This document shows, piece by piece, positions 24,428-33,750 of a DNA stretch of 48,104 bases. Location of the stretch: assembly GCA_020053305.1 (NCBI GenBank), contig JAGVNJ010000047.1, forward strand, positions 1 through 48,104, in the 5' to 3' direction. The translations under genes were made by a program, and so were the position numbers. Each line of letters opens with the position of its first letter. The stretch's first letter is position 1. Source of the DNA: Candidatus Edwardsiibacteriota bacterium (GTDB lineage Bacteria > Edwardsbacteria > AC1 > EtOH8). The notes below the pieces were generated by a model. The model searched no databases, was not told the DNA's origin, and saw only the letters and a program-made list of their open reading frames with translations.

Positions 24428-25201
24428 ATGTCCGCAAAATTAAAGATACTTGTGGTGGACGACGAGCTGCCGGTCTGTAAAAGCATCGCCAGCGTCCTGG
24501 AGAACAAGAACAGCCTGGTGGAGACCGCTTTGAGCGGCGAGGAAGCCCTGAAAAAGGATAGGAAGCAACGCTACGATCTGGTGATAACCGATCTGATGAT
24601 GCCCGGCATAACCGGACTGGAGGTGCTGGAGACCATAAAAAAGAGGCGTCCCCGGACAGCCGTCATCATGATCACCGGGTTTCCGTCGATAAAAACGGCC
24701 GTGGAGTCGATAAAATCGGGGGCTTTTGACTATCTTCCCAAGCCCTTCACCCCCCAGGACCTGCGCAATATGGTCCAGCGGGTAAAAGCCAGCCGAAAAA
24801 CAGCCCGGAGCGCCGAAACCGACCCGAAGATAAAGGCGCATCAGCCGCACCTGTACTGCATTCCGGACAATTCCTGGGCCCAGGTGGGCCGGGACGGCCT
24901 GGTGACGGCGGGCGCCCATCATATGTTTTTAAAAGGGCTGGACCAGGTCTCCGGCATCGAACTGCCGGAGGTGGGGGACAAGATTATCCAGGGGGAGGCC
25001 TATGCCGCCATCAGCGACGGCAAGAAACGTTCCCACCGTCTGTGGATGCCGGTATCGGGACAGATCACCAAGATAAACAAAGGGATTATGAACGACCTGT
25101 CGTTATTGGAACGGGATCCCTACGGCCGGGGCTGGCTGATCAAATTGAGTCCGTCCCAGCTGGAGGAGAACCTTAACAGCCTGCTGGTCATGAATCTGTG
25201 A
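24428..25201 (+). CDS. Response regulator fused to a GcvH-like lipoyl domain
   Basis: A 257-residue protein. Residues 1-122 form a receiver domain with D11/D12, phospho-acceptor D55 (VITDLMMPG), T83 and K105 (LPKPF). In place of a DNA-binding domain, residues 140-245 resemble glycine cleavage H protein: IPDNSWAQVGRDG, SGIELPEVGD, then MPVSGQITKIN and ERDPYGRGWLIKLSP. In GcvH the lipoylated Lys lies eight residues before the Pro of PVSG; K200 holds that spacing here, although the surrounding ESVK motif is lost. It follows the kinase by 15 bases, and its stop overlaps the GTG start of the next gene. The output is probably through protein contact. Confidence 0.85.
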   Translation: MSAKLKILVVDDELPVCKSIASVLENKNSLVETALSGEEALKKDRKQRYDLVITDLMMPGITGLEVLETIKKRRPRTAVIMITGFPSIKTAVESIKSGAFDYLPKPFTPQDLRNMVQRVKASRKTARSAETDPKIKAHQPHLYCIPDNSWAQVGRDGLVTAGAHHMFLKGLDQVSGIELPEVGDKIIQGEAYAAISDGKKRSHRLWMPVSGQITKINKGIMNDLSLLERDPYGRGWLIKLSPSQLEENLNSLLVMNL

Positions 25202-28200
25202 AGCGGGATAAGGTGCCGGCGCCCCGCATAAAAAAAATCGTGGGTGCTCTCAACCGACTTTTGGCCGATTATGTACCGGGCAGGATGTCCTTTCTGGACG
25301 AGCAGGGGCGTTGGCAGAAAGACCCCGGTGAAGTATGGGAAAAGGCCTCCGCTGAACTGTGGTACCGGCTATGGGAGAGGGCCGGCGCCGGGCAACAGGC
25401 CGAGCTTGAAAATCTGGCAACAGCCCTGACAGCCAGGGAGTCCGATTGGAAGGTCATAAAAGATATCTTCGTCCAGGGCCCGGCAACCTCCAGCCCTGAG
25501 GCAGTCTTGGCAACCTTCCTGAACGCCTTATGCCAGTTGATAGAATTCGCCTGTTATAAAAATAACGCCGGCCGGCCGGTGGCCGAATGGGACCAGCAGG
25601 GCAGAAGATTGTCCGAAGAATACGTCTTAAAAATCAAGGAAGCTTATGGCCGGTGGGGGATGGCTGCCAGGACGGATCCACCGCCCGGGCATCCCGACCT
25701 TCTGCTCGGTAATCTGCTGCAGGGTTCTGAGATATTCGTCAAAATATCCCGGCTGTTAGCCGAAGAAGACAGGCTCAATCGTAGGATCAAAGGATTGCTG
25801 GCCGGGCCATCCGACCCGAAGCTCAGGAGCGAGGCCTACGAACTGATCCTGGAACAGCTGGACGGTGCCGTGACATGGCCGGTCGACCGGCTGCAGCACA
25901 TGGTAAGGCCCTGCCTGGGGCTGTTGCGCCATCCCGATATCCCGATATCCAGCGGCATCCAGTATGAGGCAGCCTGTATCCTGGGAAAGGCCCGTGACCG
26001 AAGGTGCGCCGAGACGGCGGCCGATCTCCTGAAACGGCTGGACCAAAGACATGACAATCTCAGCGCCAGCCTGCTGTATCTTCTGGGACGCCTGGACGAA
26101 CCCCTGGCGGCCGAAACCCTGCTAGAAAAGCTGAAGGCCGGATCGCCCGGGGACGTTCTAGAATCCGATGGACAGTTGAGATCATCGGCCCTGGAAATAC
26201 GGGAGGCTATCTGGGCTTTGGGCAAACAGGAGAGAACCTCGTCCTCGGCCATCCCGGTCCTTACCGGCCAGGCAAGCAATAAGGATCGGGACGTAAAGGC
26301 CACCCTGGCCTGGGCCCTGGGAAAAATCGGCCGGGCCCGTTTGAAGGATGCCGGAGATATCGAGCCGGAGATCATTGCGGTCTTGCTGGAACTGACAAAG
26401 GACAGGCTGGTCCGGGTATCGGAAGAGGCCCAGGCGGGCTTGAAAAACCTGGAGCTGCCGGGACTGTTTGCCCGGCTGCAGCTGCATGACACCGCCGGGA
26501 AGGAGCTATTGTCGCTGCAGCCAAGCCGGCAGGGGCTGTATGAACTTTCGGAGACCTTGTGGCATTTGATGGAAAAACAGCCGCCGGTCATAATGGCCGT
26601 CACCGGTGATTCCGGGACCGGCAAGACCTATTTCTGCCAGTGCCTGAGCGAAGGGTTCGGCCGTTGGTCTTCCAAGGATATTCTGTATCTGGCCCGGGAC
26701 AATGCGGACCATAATGATATCTTTAACCGGATGCTGGGTTTGAAATTCCTGAAAAAACGCGTCCTGCCGCAATTCTACCAGAACTATCCCCTGTCGGAGG
26801 AGGACGACCGTCCGGAAGAATATTTTGAACAATTCATGAATGAACAGCGGGATAAAAAATTGATCATCCTGGACGGCTGGAGGGACGACGCTTATTTCCA
26901 CCACTTGGTCAGCCTGTTCAACGAACAGGAGCGCCTGGATGTGCTGTTGAAATTCCGGGCCACCTATTCTACCCGGCGGATGAACCTCGAGGAGCGCGAG
27001 GGTCTGCTGGAGAACGTAACCACCTGCCTGTCATATGTCGAGGAACCCAACCTTCGGGAAACAAGATTCCACCGGGACGGCAGGGTGCTGATATACCAGC
27101 TGGAGAACTCCCTTCCCGCCCGCCCGGACCGGGAAGAGATCCGGGAACTTTTTCAGCGCCGGAAGATCGAGAACTGGGGGAGATTCATCAGGCTGGGACG
27201 GTTCGGCAGGGTGACCGGAAGATTGACGATTAGCGGAATGAAGGTCCGGCGGCGGGAAGAAGCCGTGGATATCATGTTCCCGGAGACAGCTGTCGGGGAA
27301 CGGCAGGTCATTGAGATTCGCGAAAAACATTTCGTCAGAAGGGATAACAGCAATTCGACGGCCAACCGGCATCTTCTGGAAACAATTGAAACCGCCGGTA
27401 TCTCAGTAAATTATCTTGCCCTGATGGGCCCCGGGCAGGTGGCCTTCGGTGGAAAGGAAGGCCAGGTGGGGGCTTTCCATGGAACTGGCGATCGCCTAAA
27501 ATATCACAGCCTGCCCGGGGGAGATATCAGGTGTATTGCCGTGCTGGGAGACGAAATATGGTCCATTGACGGCACCGGTAGATTGGCAACCACATCTTTA
27601 AGTAAAGGGACCGTGGTCAATTGGGAAAATGATCATCCGATGATTACGGCCATCGCCTCAAATAGCGCCCAGCTGATCGCCACCGGGCATTCGGATGGCA
27701 GCATCCGCCTGTGGAGCCAAGAGGAAGGGCTGATCGGCGGGGCCAAACTATCAGCCCGAAACATTACGGCGATTGAAATGGGTCCGGGCAAAAGGGCCTT
27801 TTGCCTGGATCAGGACGGCAGGTTGATCGTCTGGAAAGTCGGGAGAAATTCGGCCCGGTCATATGATACCGGCCTGGCCGGCGGAACGTGCCTTTGCAGA
27901 GATCCCGGCGGAAGGGTGGCTGTCGGCCGGTCCGGTCCAGGAGGAACAGTGGAGATCGCCATCATTGATCACCGGACGGGCCAGGCGGAGACTGTTACGA
28001 CTGATGGTATCGGCACGGTCTCCAGCCTCAGCGCCTGTTTTGACGGCCGCCTGCTGGTGGGCCTTAAGTCAAAAACCGGAAAGAAAAATGACGGCACGCT
28101 GATGATAATAAATCCCAAGGGGAAAGCCCCAGACTATTGGCTGCTGCCCGGTCATAAGATCGAGACCTGTGGCTGCCTGAGCCTGGGACCGCAGATCCTT

Positions 28201-28338
28201 ACCTGCGGCAGCGATACTCGTTCAGATGATTCGTTAAAAATCTGGGGATCGGCCGATTACGTTAAACAGGAAAGAAAACGGTCAAGCTTGTTGGACGGCA
28301 GCATGATAAAATCCAGCCATTTCCAAAATATTTTATGA
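25198..28338 (+). CDS. Large HEAT-repeat / P-loop NTPase / WD40 protein
   Basis: A 1046-residue protein of an architecture I do not recognise. Residues about 1-200 are helical. About 200-430 contain HEAT-like helix pairs (EAACILGKARDRRCAETAADLL, ATLAWALGKIG). About 450-700 hold a P-loop domain with Walker A GDSGTGKTY (about 470-478) and LIILDGW (about 555), a pattern like uridine kinase/phosphoribulokinase-type ATPases. About 730-1030 form a WD40-like propeller (TGHSDGSIRLW, LDQDGRLIVWK, SDDSLKIWG). The start is GTG 25198, overlapping the stop of the response regulator (GTGA), so translation is coupled. It is probably the signalling output or scaffold of the two-component pair. No secretion signal is seen. 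Confidence 0.7.
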   Translation: MKRDKVPAPRIKKIVGALNRLLADYVPGRMSFLDEQGRWQKDPGEVWEKASAELWYRLWERAGAGQQAELENLATALTARESDWKVIKDIFVQGPATSSPEAVLATFLNALCQLIEFACYKNNAGRPVAEWDQQGRRLSEEYVLKIKEAYGRWGMAARTDPPPGHPDLLLGNLLQGSEIFVKISRLLAEEDRLNRRIKGLLAGPSDPKLRSEAYELILEQLDGAVTWPVDRLQHMVRPCLGLLRHPDIPISSGIQYEAACILGKARDRRCAETAADLLKRLDQRHDNLSASLLYLLGRLDEPLAAETLLEKLKAGSPGDVLESDGQLRSSALEIREAIWALGKQERTSSSAIPVLTGQASNKDRDVKATLAWALGKIGRARLKDAGDIEPEIIAVLLELTKDRLVRVSEEAQAGLKNLELPGLFARLQLHDTAGKELLSLQPSRQGLYELSETLWHLMEKQPPVIMAVTGDSGTGKTYFCQCLSEGFGRWSSKDILYLARDNADHNDIFNRMLGLKFLKKRVLPQFYQNYPLSEEDDRPEEYFEQFMNEQRDKKLIILDGWRDDAYFHHLVSLFNEQERLDVLLKFRATYSTRRMNLEEREGLLENVTTCLSYVEEPNLRETRFHRDGRVLIYQLENSLPARPDREEIRELFQRRKIENWGRFIRLGRFGRVTGRLTISGMKVRRREEAVDIMFPETAVGERQVIEIREKHFVRRDNSNSTANRHLLETIETAGISVNYLALMGPGQVAFGGKEGQVGAFHGTGDRLKYHSLPGGDIRCIAVLGDEIWSIDGTGRLATTSLSKGTVVNWENDHPMITAIASNSAQLIATGHSDGSIRLWSQEEGLIGGAKLSARNITAIEMGPGKRAFCLDQDGRLIVWKVGRNSARSYDTGLAGGTCLCRDPGGRVAVGRSGPGGTVEIAIIDHRTGQAETVTTDGIGTVSSLSACFDGRLLVGLKSKTGKKNDGTLMIINPKGKAPDYWLLPGHKIETCGCLSLGPQILTCGSDTRSDDSLKIWGSADYVKQERKRSSLLDGSMIKSSHFQNIL

Positions 28339-28404
28339 CCTGTTTTTGGGACCAGATACCGCCCCCACCCGTGATGCCCCATAATTTACAGGTCAAGAGG
28401 AAAA

Positions 28405-28878
28405 ATGAGTGAATATTCAAGAATAATTATAACAACTTTGGCGTTTGTATTGTTTGCCGGGTGCCGTCAAAATGCCGAAAAAACCTACAGACCTGATAAA
28501 ACAAGCCAGGCCCAGACGGAGCGCCCCGGAAGAATCAAGCTTGCCGTGGGGCAGAGTGTCCTGTGGGTGGAAGTGGCCGATAACCCACGATCCCGGGAGC
28601 AGGGACTGATGTTTAGGAAAACTATGCCGGGGGATGAAGGGATGCTTTTCATCTTCGAGCATCCCCAGATGCAGTCATTCTGGATGAAGAACACCTATCT
28701 GCCTCTGGATATAGCCTTTATCTCCGAACAGGGGGTGATCATCAATATCCGGACCATGAAACCGCTGGACGAGGGACCGCGCTACCGGTCGCTGGCCCCG
28801 GCCCTTTACGTGATCGAGACCAATGCCGGATGGTTTGAACAGAACGGGATCAAGGCCGGCGATAAGGTAAAATTTTAA
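28405..28878 (+). CDS. DUF192 lipoprotein
   Basis: A 157-residue protein with a lipoprotein signal peptide (lipobox LFAGC, Cys about 20) and a DUF192 domain from about residue 45. Family signatures are SREQGLMFRK, GMLFIFEHPQ, SFWMKNTYLPLDIAFI and VIETNAGWFEQNGIKAGD. The molecular function of DUF192 is not established. It should sit on a membrane surface outside the cytoplasm. It is 66 bases after the large HEAT/WD40 gene and may close that operon; a terminator follows. Confidence 0.85.
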   Translation: MSEYSRIIITTLAFVLFAGCRQNAEKTYRPDKTSQAQTERPGRIKLAVGQSVLWVEVADNPRSREQGLMFRKTMPGDEGMLFIFEHPQMQSFWMKNTYLPLDIAFISEQGVIINIRTMKPLDEGPRYRSLAPALYVIETNAGWFEQNGIKAGDKVKF

Positions 28879-28943
28879 TTGCTTATAACGGCGACAATCC
28901 TGGCTGGTATCTTTGCCCAGGCTGGGCCTACAAAAGGCGAAAT

Positions 28944-28980
28944 AAATGAAACGGGGCGATAATATCGCCCCGTTTCATTT
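28944..28980. terminator. Bidirectional terminator between convergent genes
   Basis: A perfect 17-base stem, AAATGAAACGGGGCGAT (28944-28960) with ATCGCCCCGTTTCATTT (28964-28980), flanked by A and T runs. It can stop transcription from the DUF192 gene and from the opposing pilZ gene. Confidence 0.88.
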
Positions 28981-28993
28981 TAAATAGAATATA

Positions 28994-29371
28994 TTAGTTA
29001 TCGGCTTTCGTTGCCTTCTTCTCAATATATCCTTTCAGCAAAATTAGGTCGTCGGAATATATCTCCAAAAACCGCACCCCGATGGTATATTGCCCGTTTT
29101 TCAATGCGCTGCAACGCACCACCTGTCCGATTGCCGCCAAATCATATTTGCTTTTGCCCCTGGCAAAATCAAGTTTTAACTGCAGGGTATCGTTCTTGCT
29201 TAGTTTTTTGCCGGAATGAAAAAGCACCCCCCCGGAACTCAGGTTTTTAACCTTGGCCGGTTTTAACCCGCTGGTGTCAATGATCTCCTTAAGGGCTTTA
29301 TATTTTACCCTTATTTCCACCGGCAGCCTTATAAACTTCCTTCTTTCTTTCGACTTGGCTGATTTTTTCAT
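28994..29371 (-). CDS. PilZ domain protein
   Basis: A 125-residue single-domain PilZ protein, a family that binds cyclic di-GMP. The binding signature is present: the Arg-rich ERRKFIRLPV near residues 9-18, and NLSSGGVLF (about 43-51) as the D/NxSxxG motif. No other domain is attached, so it probably acts by contacting a partner protein. Its start overlaps the end of the ogt gene by four bases, with AAGGGA inside ogt as ribosome site. The pairing with a DNA repair gene has no obvious functional meaning. Confidence 0.88.
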   Translation of the reverse strand: MKKSAKSKERRKFIRLPVEIRVKYKALKEIIDTSGLKPAKVKNLSSGGVLFHSGKKLSKNDTLQLKLDFARGKSKYDLAAIGQVVRCSALKNGQYTIGVRFLEIYSDDLILLKGYIEKKATKADN

Positions 29372-29880
29372 AAGCGTATCCCTTCAATGGATAACAGTTT
29401 TTTCTTTACAGTTGTTCCCCAAGCAAAGCCGCCCAGCGAGCCGTCGGAGGCGATCACCCGGTGACAGGGGATGATTATCGGCAGGGGGTTGGCCCCCACC
29501 GCCTGGCCCACTGCCCGGGAGGCCTCGGGGCGGCCGATCTCCCGGGCCAGCATGCCGTAAGTGACCAATTGGCCGGGCAGCAGGGCGGACAATTTCTTCC
29601 AGACCATTATTTGAAATGCTGTGCCGTGGCTCAGGTCGGCCCGGAATTTGAAAATTACCGGTTGCCCACGGAAATACTTGTTCAATTGTTTCTTGATCGG
29701 CCCGAACTGTTTTTCACTGCGTGCCAGATTGTAATGCCTTATCGGCAGGTCTACCAGGAAGGACAGTTCGGAACCCTTTGCTGGAGCAATGTTAAGCAGA
29801 CCCTTGTCAGTGGCGGCCAGATATAGCTTGCCTAAAGGTGAAAGATATTGGGTAAAATAGATATTGACGTATTGGTTCAT
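29368..29880 (-). CDS. ogt: Methylated-DNA--protein-cysteine methyltransferase
   Basis: A 170-residue suicide repair protein that takes alkyl groups from O6-alkylguanine onto a cysteine. The acceptor C139 is in the signature IPCHRV. The helix-turn-helix (VTYGMLAREIGRPEASRAVGQAVGANP) and the N-terminal domain are complete. Length is normal for Ogt/MGMT. It starts the two-gene minus-strand unit with pilZ and is divergent from the large regulator at 30018. Confidence 0.93.
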   Translation of the reverse strand: MNQYVNIYFTQYLSPLGKLYLAATDKGLLNIAPAKGSELSFLVDLPIRHYNLARSEKQFGPIKKQLNKYFRGQPVIFKFRADLSHGTAFQIMVWKKLSALLPGQLVTYGMLAREIGRPEASRAVGQAVGANPLPIIIPCHRVIASDGSLGGFAWGTTVKKKLLSIEGIRL

Positions 29881-29949
29881 CGTTCCAATTGCTTTTTCTT
29901 AAGAATAATTGATTAGGGCTATTTTGTCAATAAAATTAATTAAATATTT

Positions 29950-29978
29950 TTGCTTTTTGATCGTGGTATTGATATAAT
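29950..29978 (+). promoter_or_regulatory. Promoter of the MalT/SARP-type regulator gene
   Basis: TTGCTT (29950-29955) and TATAAT (29973-29978) are 17 bases apart, about 40 bases before the start codon. The block AAATATTTTTGCTTTTT (29942-29958) is repeated exactly at 37334-37350 before the mutase gene. Confidence 0.6.
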
Positions 29979-30017
29979 CAAAAATTGTCATATATATAAA
30001 TAACATTTAAATGTATT

Positions 30018-33000
30018 ATGAAAACAGTATCGCCGGGCTACAAAACAACCGAGCCACTGTTTGCAAAAATGCAGATGCCCGGCATCAAACCGGGCACGCT
30101 TTTTCGGGAACATATGGTGGATAACATCGCCAATGACCTGGACCGCCGACTGCTGGTAATAACCGGCGGCGCGGGGTACGGAAAGACCACCCTGCTGGCC
30201 CAGCTCAGCGAAAAGGCCCGCCTGCCCGGGGTGTTCCTTTCCCTGGAGCCGGAAGACAGCGATCTGGTGACATTTTACTCCAGCCTGATCTTAGGCCTGG
30301 AACGGTTGCAACCGGGGCTGGCCAAGCGGTGCCAGGGACTGGTGGACCGGGGCACCGATATCGGCAAGAACCACCGGCTGGCCATGGGGACGCTGTTGAA
30401 CGAGCTGGTGGAAAAACGCAATGAAGAGTTGTTCATCTTCTTAGACGATTACCACTCCCTGTCCGACGACAGCGAGGTGCACCAGGCCCTGGATTATTTC
30501 ATCGACCATCTGCCGCCGGACGTCCACCTGGTGGTAGCCTCCCGCAAGGAACCGCCGCTGCCCTCCCTTCCCAAATGGCGGGCCAAACGCGACCTGGCCG
30601 AACTGAGCCGGGAATCGCTGAAATTCACCGAGGAAGAGATCAGATCCCTACTGGAGCAGTTCTATAAGATCAGTCTTTCGGAAACCGAGATCAAAGGCCT
30701 GGCCCAGAAGACCGAAGGCTGGATCACCGGGGTCCAGCTGATACTGCAGGCCGCGGGCCGGGACGGGCGTTCGGTGCGGGAAATGCTGAACACATATTTT
30801 GAAGAGCACGGCGATCTGTTCCGTTATTTTGCTGGGGAGATATTCAACCGGGAGAAAGAGGACTTAAGGGATTTTTTAAAACGGAGTTCGGTACTGGACG
30901 GCATGACCGCCGAGTCCTGCCGCTATGTCCTAAAGGTCAATAAACCCGAAGTACAGCTGGAGGAACTGGTCAACAGCAACCTGTTCGTCACTAGGACCGG
31001 CTCCGGGGAATATAAGTATCACCGGCTTTTCCGGGAATTCCTTTACGACCAGCTGGGCGACCCGGCCGAGAGGTGCGGGCTTCATGCCCGGGCGGCAGAG
31101 CACCACGAAAAGAACGGCGAATCCGCCAAGGCCATCGGGCATTATCTTTCCGCTGACAAGCACCGGGAAGCGGTGCGGCTGATAGACCGGGACCGGGAGC
31201 GGTTGATCAACCGGGCCCAGTTCGCCCTGCTCCGCTCCTGGCTGGAGCGCCTGGCCCCGAAGGTCTATGACGAGTTTCCCTGGCTTTACGCGGTACAGGC
31301 GGTGCTGTGCAAGGAGCAGGGCAAGCTGGAACAGGCCGAAAACCTTTACCGGCAGGCGGAAAAACAACTGCAGGGGAAAACGGCCCAAAGTTCTTCCCGG
31401 GCCTATGTGCTTTACGAAAAAAGCATAGTACTGCACCGCAAGGGGGAATCTAAGGAAGCCCTGACAGTTCTTAAGCTGGCCCTTAAATGCTGCTCGCCGG
31501 AGAACAGCGACCTGAAGACCTCCATTCTTGGTTTTACCGCTCAGGTATGGCTGGAGGGACTGGGAGATGCCAACAAGGCCAAAGCCTGCCTGAACCAGGC
31601 CCGGAAACTGCTGAAAGGAACCTCCAACAAAATGCAGGCGGTTTACATTGAGCAGAAACAGTCGGTCCTGTGGGAAAGCATCGGGGAGAAGCGCAAGGCT
31701 TTCAATATTTACAAGGGCCTCATCGAAATAATCGGGGATGATTACTCGCACCTGGTTGGCTCGTACTTTCACAACGCCGCCAAGGTGGCCCTGGATTACG
31801 GCCGGTACGACTGGGCCGGGGAATGCCTGAACAAGGGCCGGGCGGTGTGCCGGGGTTATGAGGACATTTTCTCCGAATCCATGCTGGAGTTCGGCTATGG
31901 GTACCTGTATCTTTTTAAGGGACAATGGGACCAGGCCCAAAAACACCTGGAAAGGGCCCACGATATTTTCAAGGAGATGAACTGGACCCGGTCGGTCTGC
32001 ATTGCCCTCCGCCAGCTGAGCCGCCTTTCCCGCTACCGGGGGGACCCGGAACAAGCCCTGCATTACTTGGAACTGATGAAACAGCAGCCGCTGGGGCCTT
32101 TGGACCGGATCGCGGTCTTAATGGAGCAGGCGCTGATAGGGATATTCAAAGAACAGTACGGCCCGGCCCGGGAGGCCCTGGATTCCTGTAGAGAGCAGGC
32201 CGTAAAGTATTTCGGCAAGATGGGTGAGATAGTCTGTTATCTGGCCGAGGTCGGCATACAGGCCGGTTTGAAAAAGCCGAAGGAGGCCGAGCGCTGGTTC
32301 CAAAAGGCGGTCACCCTGTCCCGGGACTACGGCTTTGACGGACTGCTGGCCTGCGAGCTGAGGGCCAGTCCGGTTCTGGGCCAATTGGCCCAGAAATGCA
32401 CGATAGAGAAAACCTATCTGCTGACCATTCCCTCCTTCATGTCCGCAGAGGTCAAAGGTCCGGCCAAAGAGGAATCCGGTCTGCGGGTAGAACTGCTGGG
32501 AACGCCCAAGATATTCAAGAGCGAAAAGGAGATCACCAGCGGCTTACGGCGCCAGGCCCTACAATTGTTGTGTCTTCTGGCCTATCATGGGGAGCGGGGC
32601 CTGAGCCGGGACGAGATCCTGCAGGCCATGTGGCCCAGGGTCAAGCCCAAGCCGGCGGTGGACAATTTTCACCTGGTGCTGTTCGAGGTGCGGCAGGGCC
32701 TGCAGAAAAGCATCGGGCGATCTTATGGCAAGGCAATAGTAAAGGAGGGGGGAAGATACCGGCTCGGCCCCGGCCTGCCGGTGAAGACCGATGTCCTGGC
32801 CTTTGAGGAGCTTTTGGCCGGGTCGCGGGAATCGGAAAAGGCCGGTGACCATGCTGCCGCCAAAAAGATCATGGCCCAGGCGTTGTCCCTTAAGCGGGGA
32901 GAGTTCTGCCAGGATTGGACGGAGGACTGGGTCCAGGGGATATCCCGCCGGCTGGAGGATCTGCACCAAAAGGCGTTGTTAAAACTGGGGGCCCTGCATC

Positions 33001-33236
33001 TCCGGGACGGAGAGCTGGAGACCAGCCGGGAGTGTTATGAACTGGCCATCAGGCGCGATGAATTGTGCGAAGAGGCCTGCCGGGGGTTGCTCAAGATCTA
33101 CGGGGAGAAGGGCGATCTTAACCAAGCCAAGGCCCTGTTCGCCAAACTTGAAAAAGCACTGCGTAAGGAGTTGAAGGCGGAGCCTGCTCCCGAGACCGTG
33201 GAAATTTATAAGACGGTGATGGCGCCAAAGAAATAG
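30018..33236 (+). CDS. MalT-like ATPase / TPR / SARP (BTAD) transcriptional regulator
   Basis: A 1072-residue regulator. The N-terminal STAND-type NTPase shows Walker A GGAGYGKTT (50-58) and LFIFLDDYHS (about 138-147), and the segment around LVVASRKEPPLP is typical of MalT-like proteins. Residues about 370-810 are TPR-like helices (LYRQAEKQLQ, AKACLNQARKLL). From about 820, a winged-helix DNA-binding domain (LRVELLGTPKIF, SRDEILQAMWP) and a bacterial transcriptional activator domain follow, as in SARP proteins. No ribosome site precedes the ATG, and the leader is short and A/T-rich. The target genes are not known; the helical hypothetical and surface protein downstream are on the same strand but behind a terminator. 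Confidence 0.85.
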   Translation: MKTVSPGYKTTEPLFAKMQMPGIKPGTLFREHMVDNIANDLDRRLLVITGGAGYGKTTLLAQLSEKARLPGVFLSLEPEDSDLVTFYSSLILGLERLQPGLAKRCQGLVDRGTDIGKNHRLAMGTLLNELVEKRNEELFIFLDDYHSLSDDSEVHQALDYFIDHLPPDVHLVVASRKEPPLPSLPKWRAKRDLAELSRESLKFTEEEIRSLLEQFYKISLSETEIKGLAQKTEGWITGVQLILQAAGRDGRSVREMLNTYFEEHGDLFRYFAGEIFNREKEDLRDFLKRSSVLDGMTAESCRYVLKVNKPEVQLEELVNSNLFVTRTGSGEYKYHRLFREFLYDQLGDPAERCGLHARAAEHHEKNGESAKAIGHYLSADKHREAVRLIDRDRERLINRAQFALLRSWLERLAPKVYDEFPWLYAVQAVLCKEQGKLEQAENLYRQAEKQLQGKTAQSSSRAYVLYEKSIVLHRKGESKEALTVLKLALKCCSPENSDLKTSILGFTAQVWLEGLGDANKAKACLNQARKLLKGTSNKMQAVYIEQKQSVLWESIGEKRKAFNIYKGLIEIIGDDYSHLVGSYFHNAAKVALDYGRYDWAGECLNKGRAVCRGYEDIFSESMLEFGYGYLYLFKGQWDQAQKHLERAHDIFKEMNWTRSVCIALRQLSRLSRYRGDPEQALHYLELMKQQPLGPLDRIAVLMEQALIGIFKEQYGPAREALDSCREQAVKYFGKMGEIVCYLAEVGIQAGLKKPKEAERWFQKAVTLSRDYGFDGLLACELRASPVLGQLAQKCTIEKTYLLTIPSFMSAEVKGPAKEESGLRVELLGTPKIFKSEKEITSGLRRQALQLLCLLAYHGERGLSRDEILQAMWPRVKPKPAVDNFHLVLFEVRQGLQKSIGRSYGKAIVKEGGRYRLGPGLPVKTDVLAFEELLAGSRESEKAGDHAAAKKIMAQALSLKRGEFCQDWTEDWVQGISRRLEDLHQKALLKLGALHLRDGELETSRECYELAIRRDELCEEACRGLLKIYGEKGDLNQAKALFAKLEKALRKELKAEPAPETVEIYKTVMAPKK

Positions 33237-33590
33237 GCCGTAATAATTAAATATGACTATCTAACTTGCTCAGGAAAAGTAGAGATAAAATAATGGGGCT
33301 GTCAAAACCGTAGATTTAACCCAATTATGTTCTTTTTCTTTTTTGTGTCGCCAACCAAGAAAAAGAACCAAAAAGAAAAAAGCTCGTCGCAAAATACTAT
33401 CCGTGCCATGCTTTCGCAAAAGCTACAGCAGGCCCGCGCTGCGCTTCTCGTTGCTGGCGGGCTTGCCTGAACTCGGGCTTTTGTCAAGCCCTCAAACATG
33501 CAGACAAGCTTTTAACCGCCATCAACTGCGATGCTCACTGATAGTATAGTTTCCTGAGCTGATTGGATAAGCATTTAATTAAATCTGGTC
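33237..33590. repeat. Non-coding gap with an AT-rich palindrome
   Basis: No gene is seen in this gap. TTCTTTTTCTT (33330-33340) and AAGAAAAAGAA (33357-33367) form an 11-base inverted repeat. The segment continues to about 33500 with short GC-rich inverted words. It looks like a dispersed non-coding repeat. Open frames through it on both strands (for example 33343-33549) have no coding character. Confidence 0.45.
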
Positions 33591-33593
33591 TTC

Positions 33594-33620
33594 AAAGAGC
33601 CCGACAGAGGGCTCTTTTTT
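33594..33620 (+). terminator. Rho-independent terminator
   Basis: AAAGAGCCC (33594-33602), loop GACAGA, GGGCTCTTT (33609-33617) and a T run to 33620. It lies about 360 bases after the large regulator gene and would end its transcript after the repeat. Confidence 0.85.
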
Positions 33621-33750
33621 GTCCCCCAAAAACTAAGAAAAAACTAAGAATCGGTGTTATATACTGAACCCTGGTTCAGGAGAATAAAAAGAACGGAACA
33701 AGGAACAGGTTTATCGTTCCCGAATAACCGATCAGCTGGGAGAACAAAGA

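Noticed and set aside
33343-33549. Short frames on both strands in the gap after the large regulator
   Set aside because: They are read through an AT-rich palindrome and GC-rich inverted words and have no coding character.
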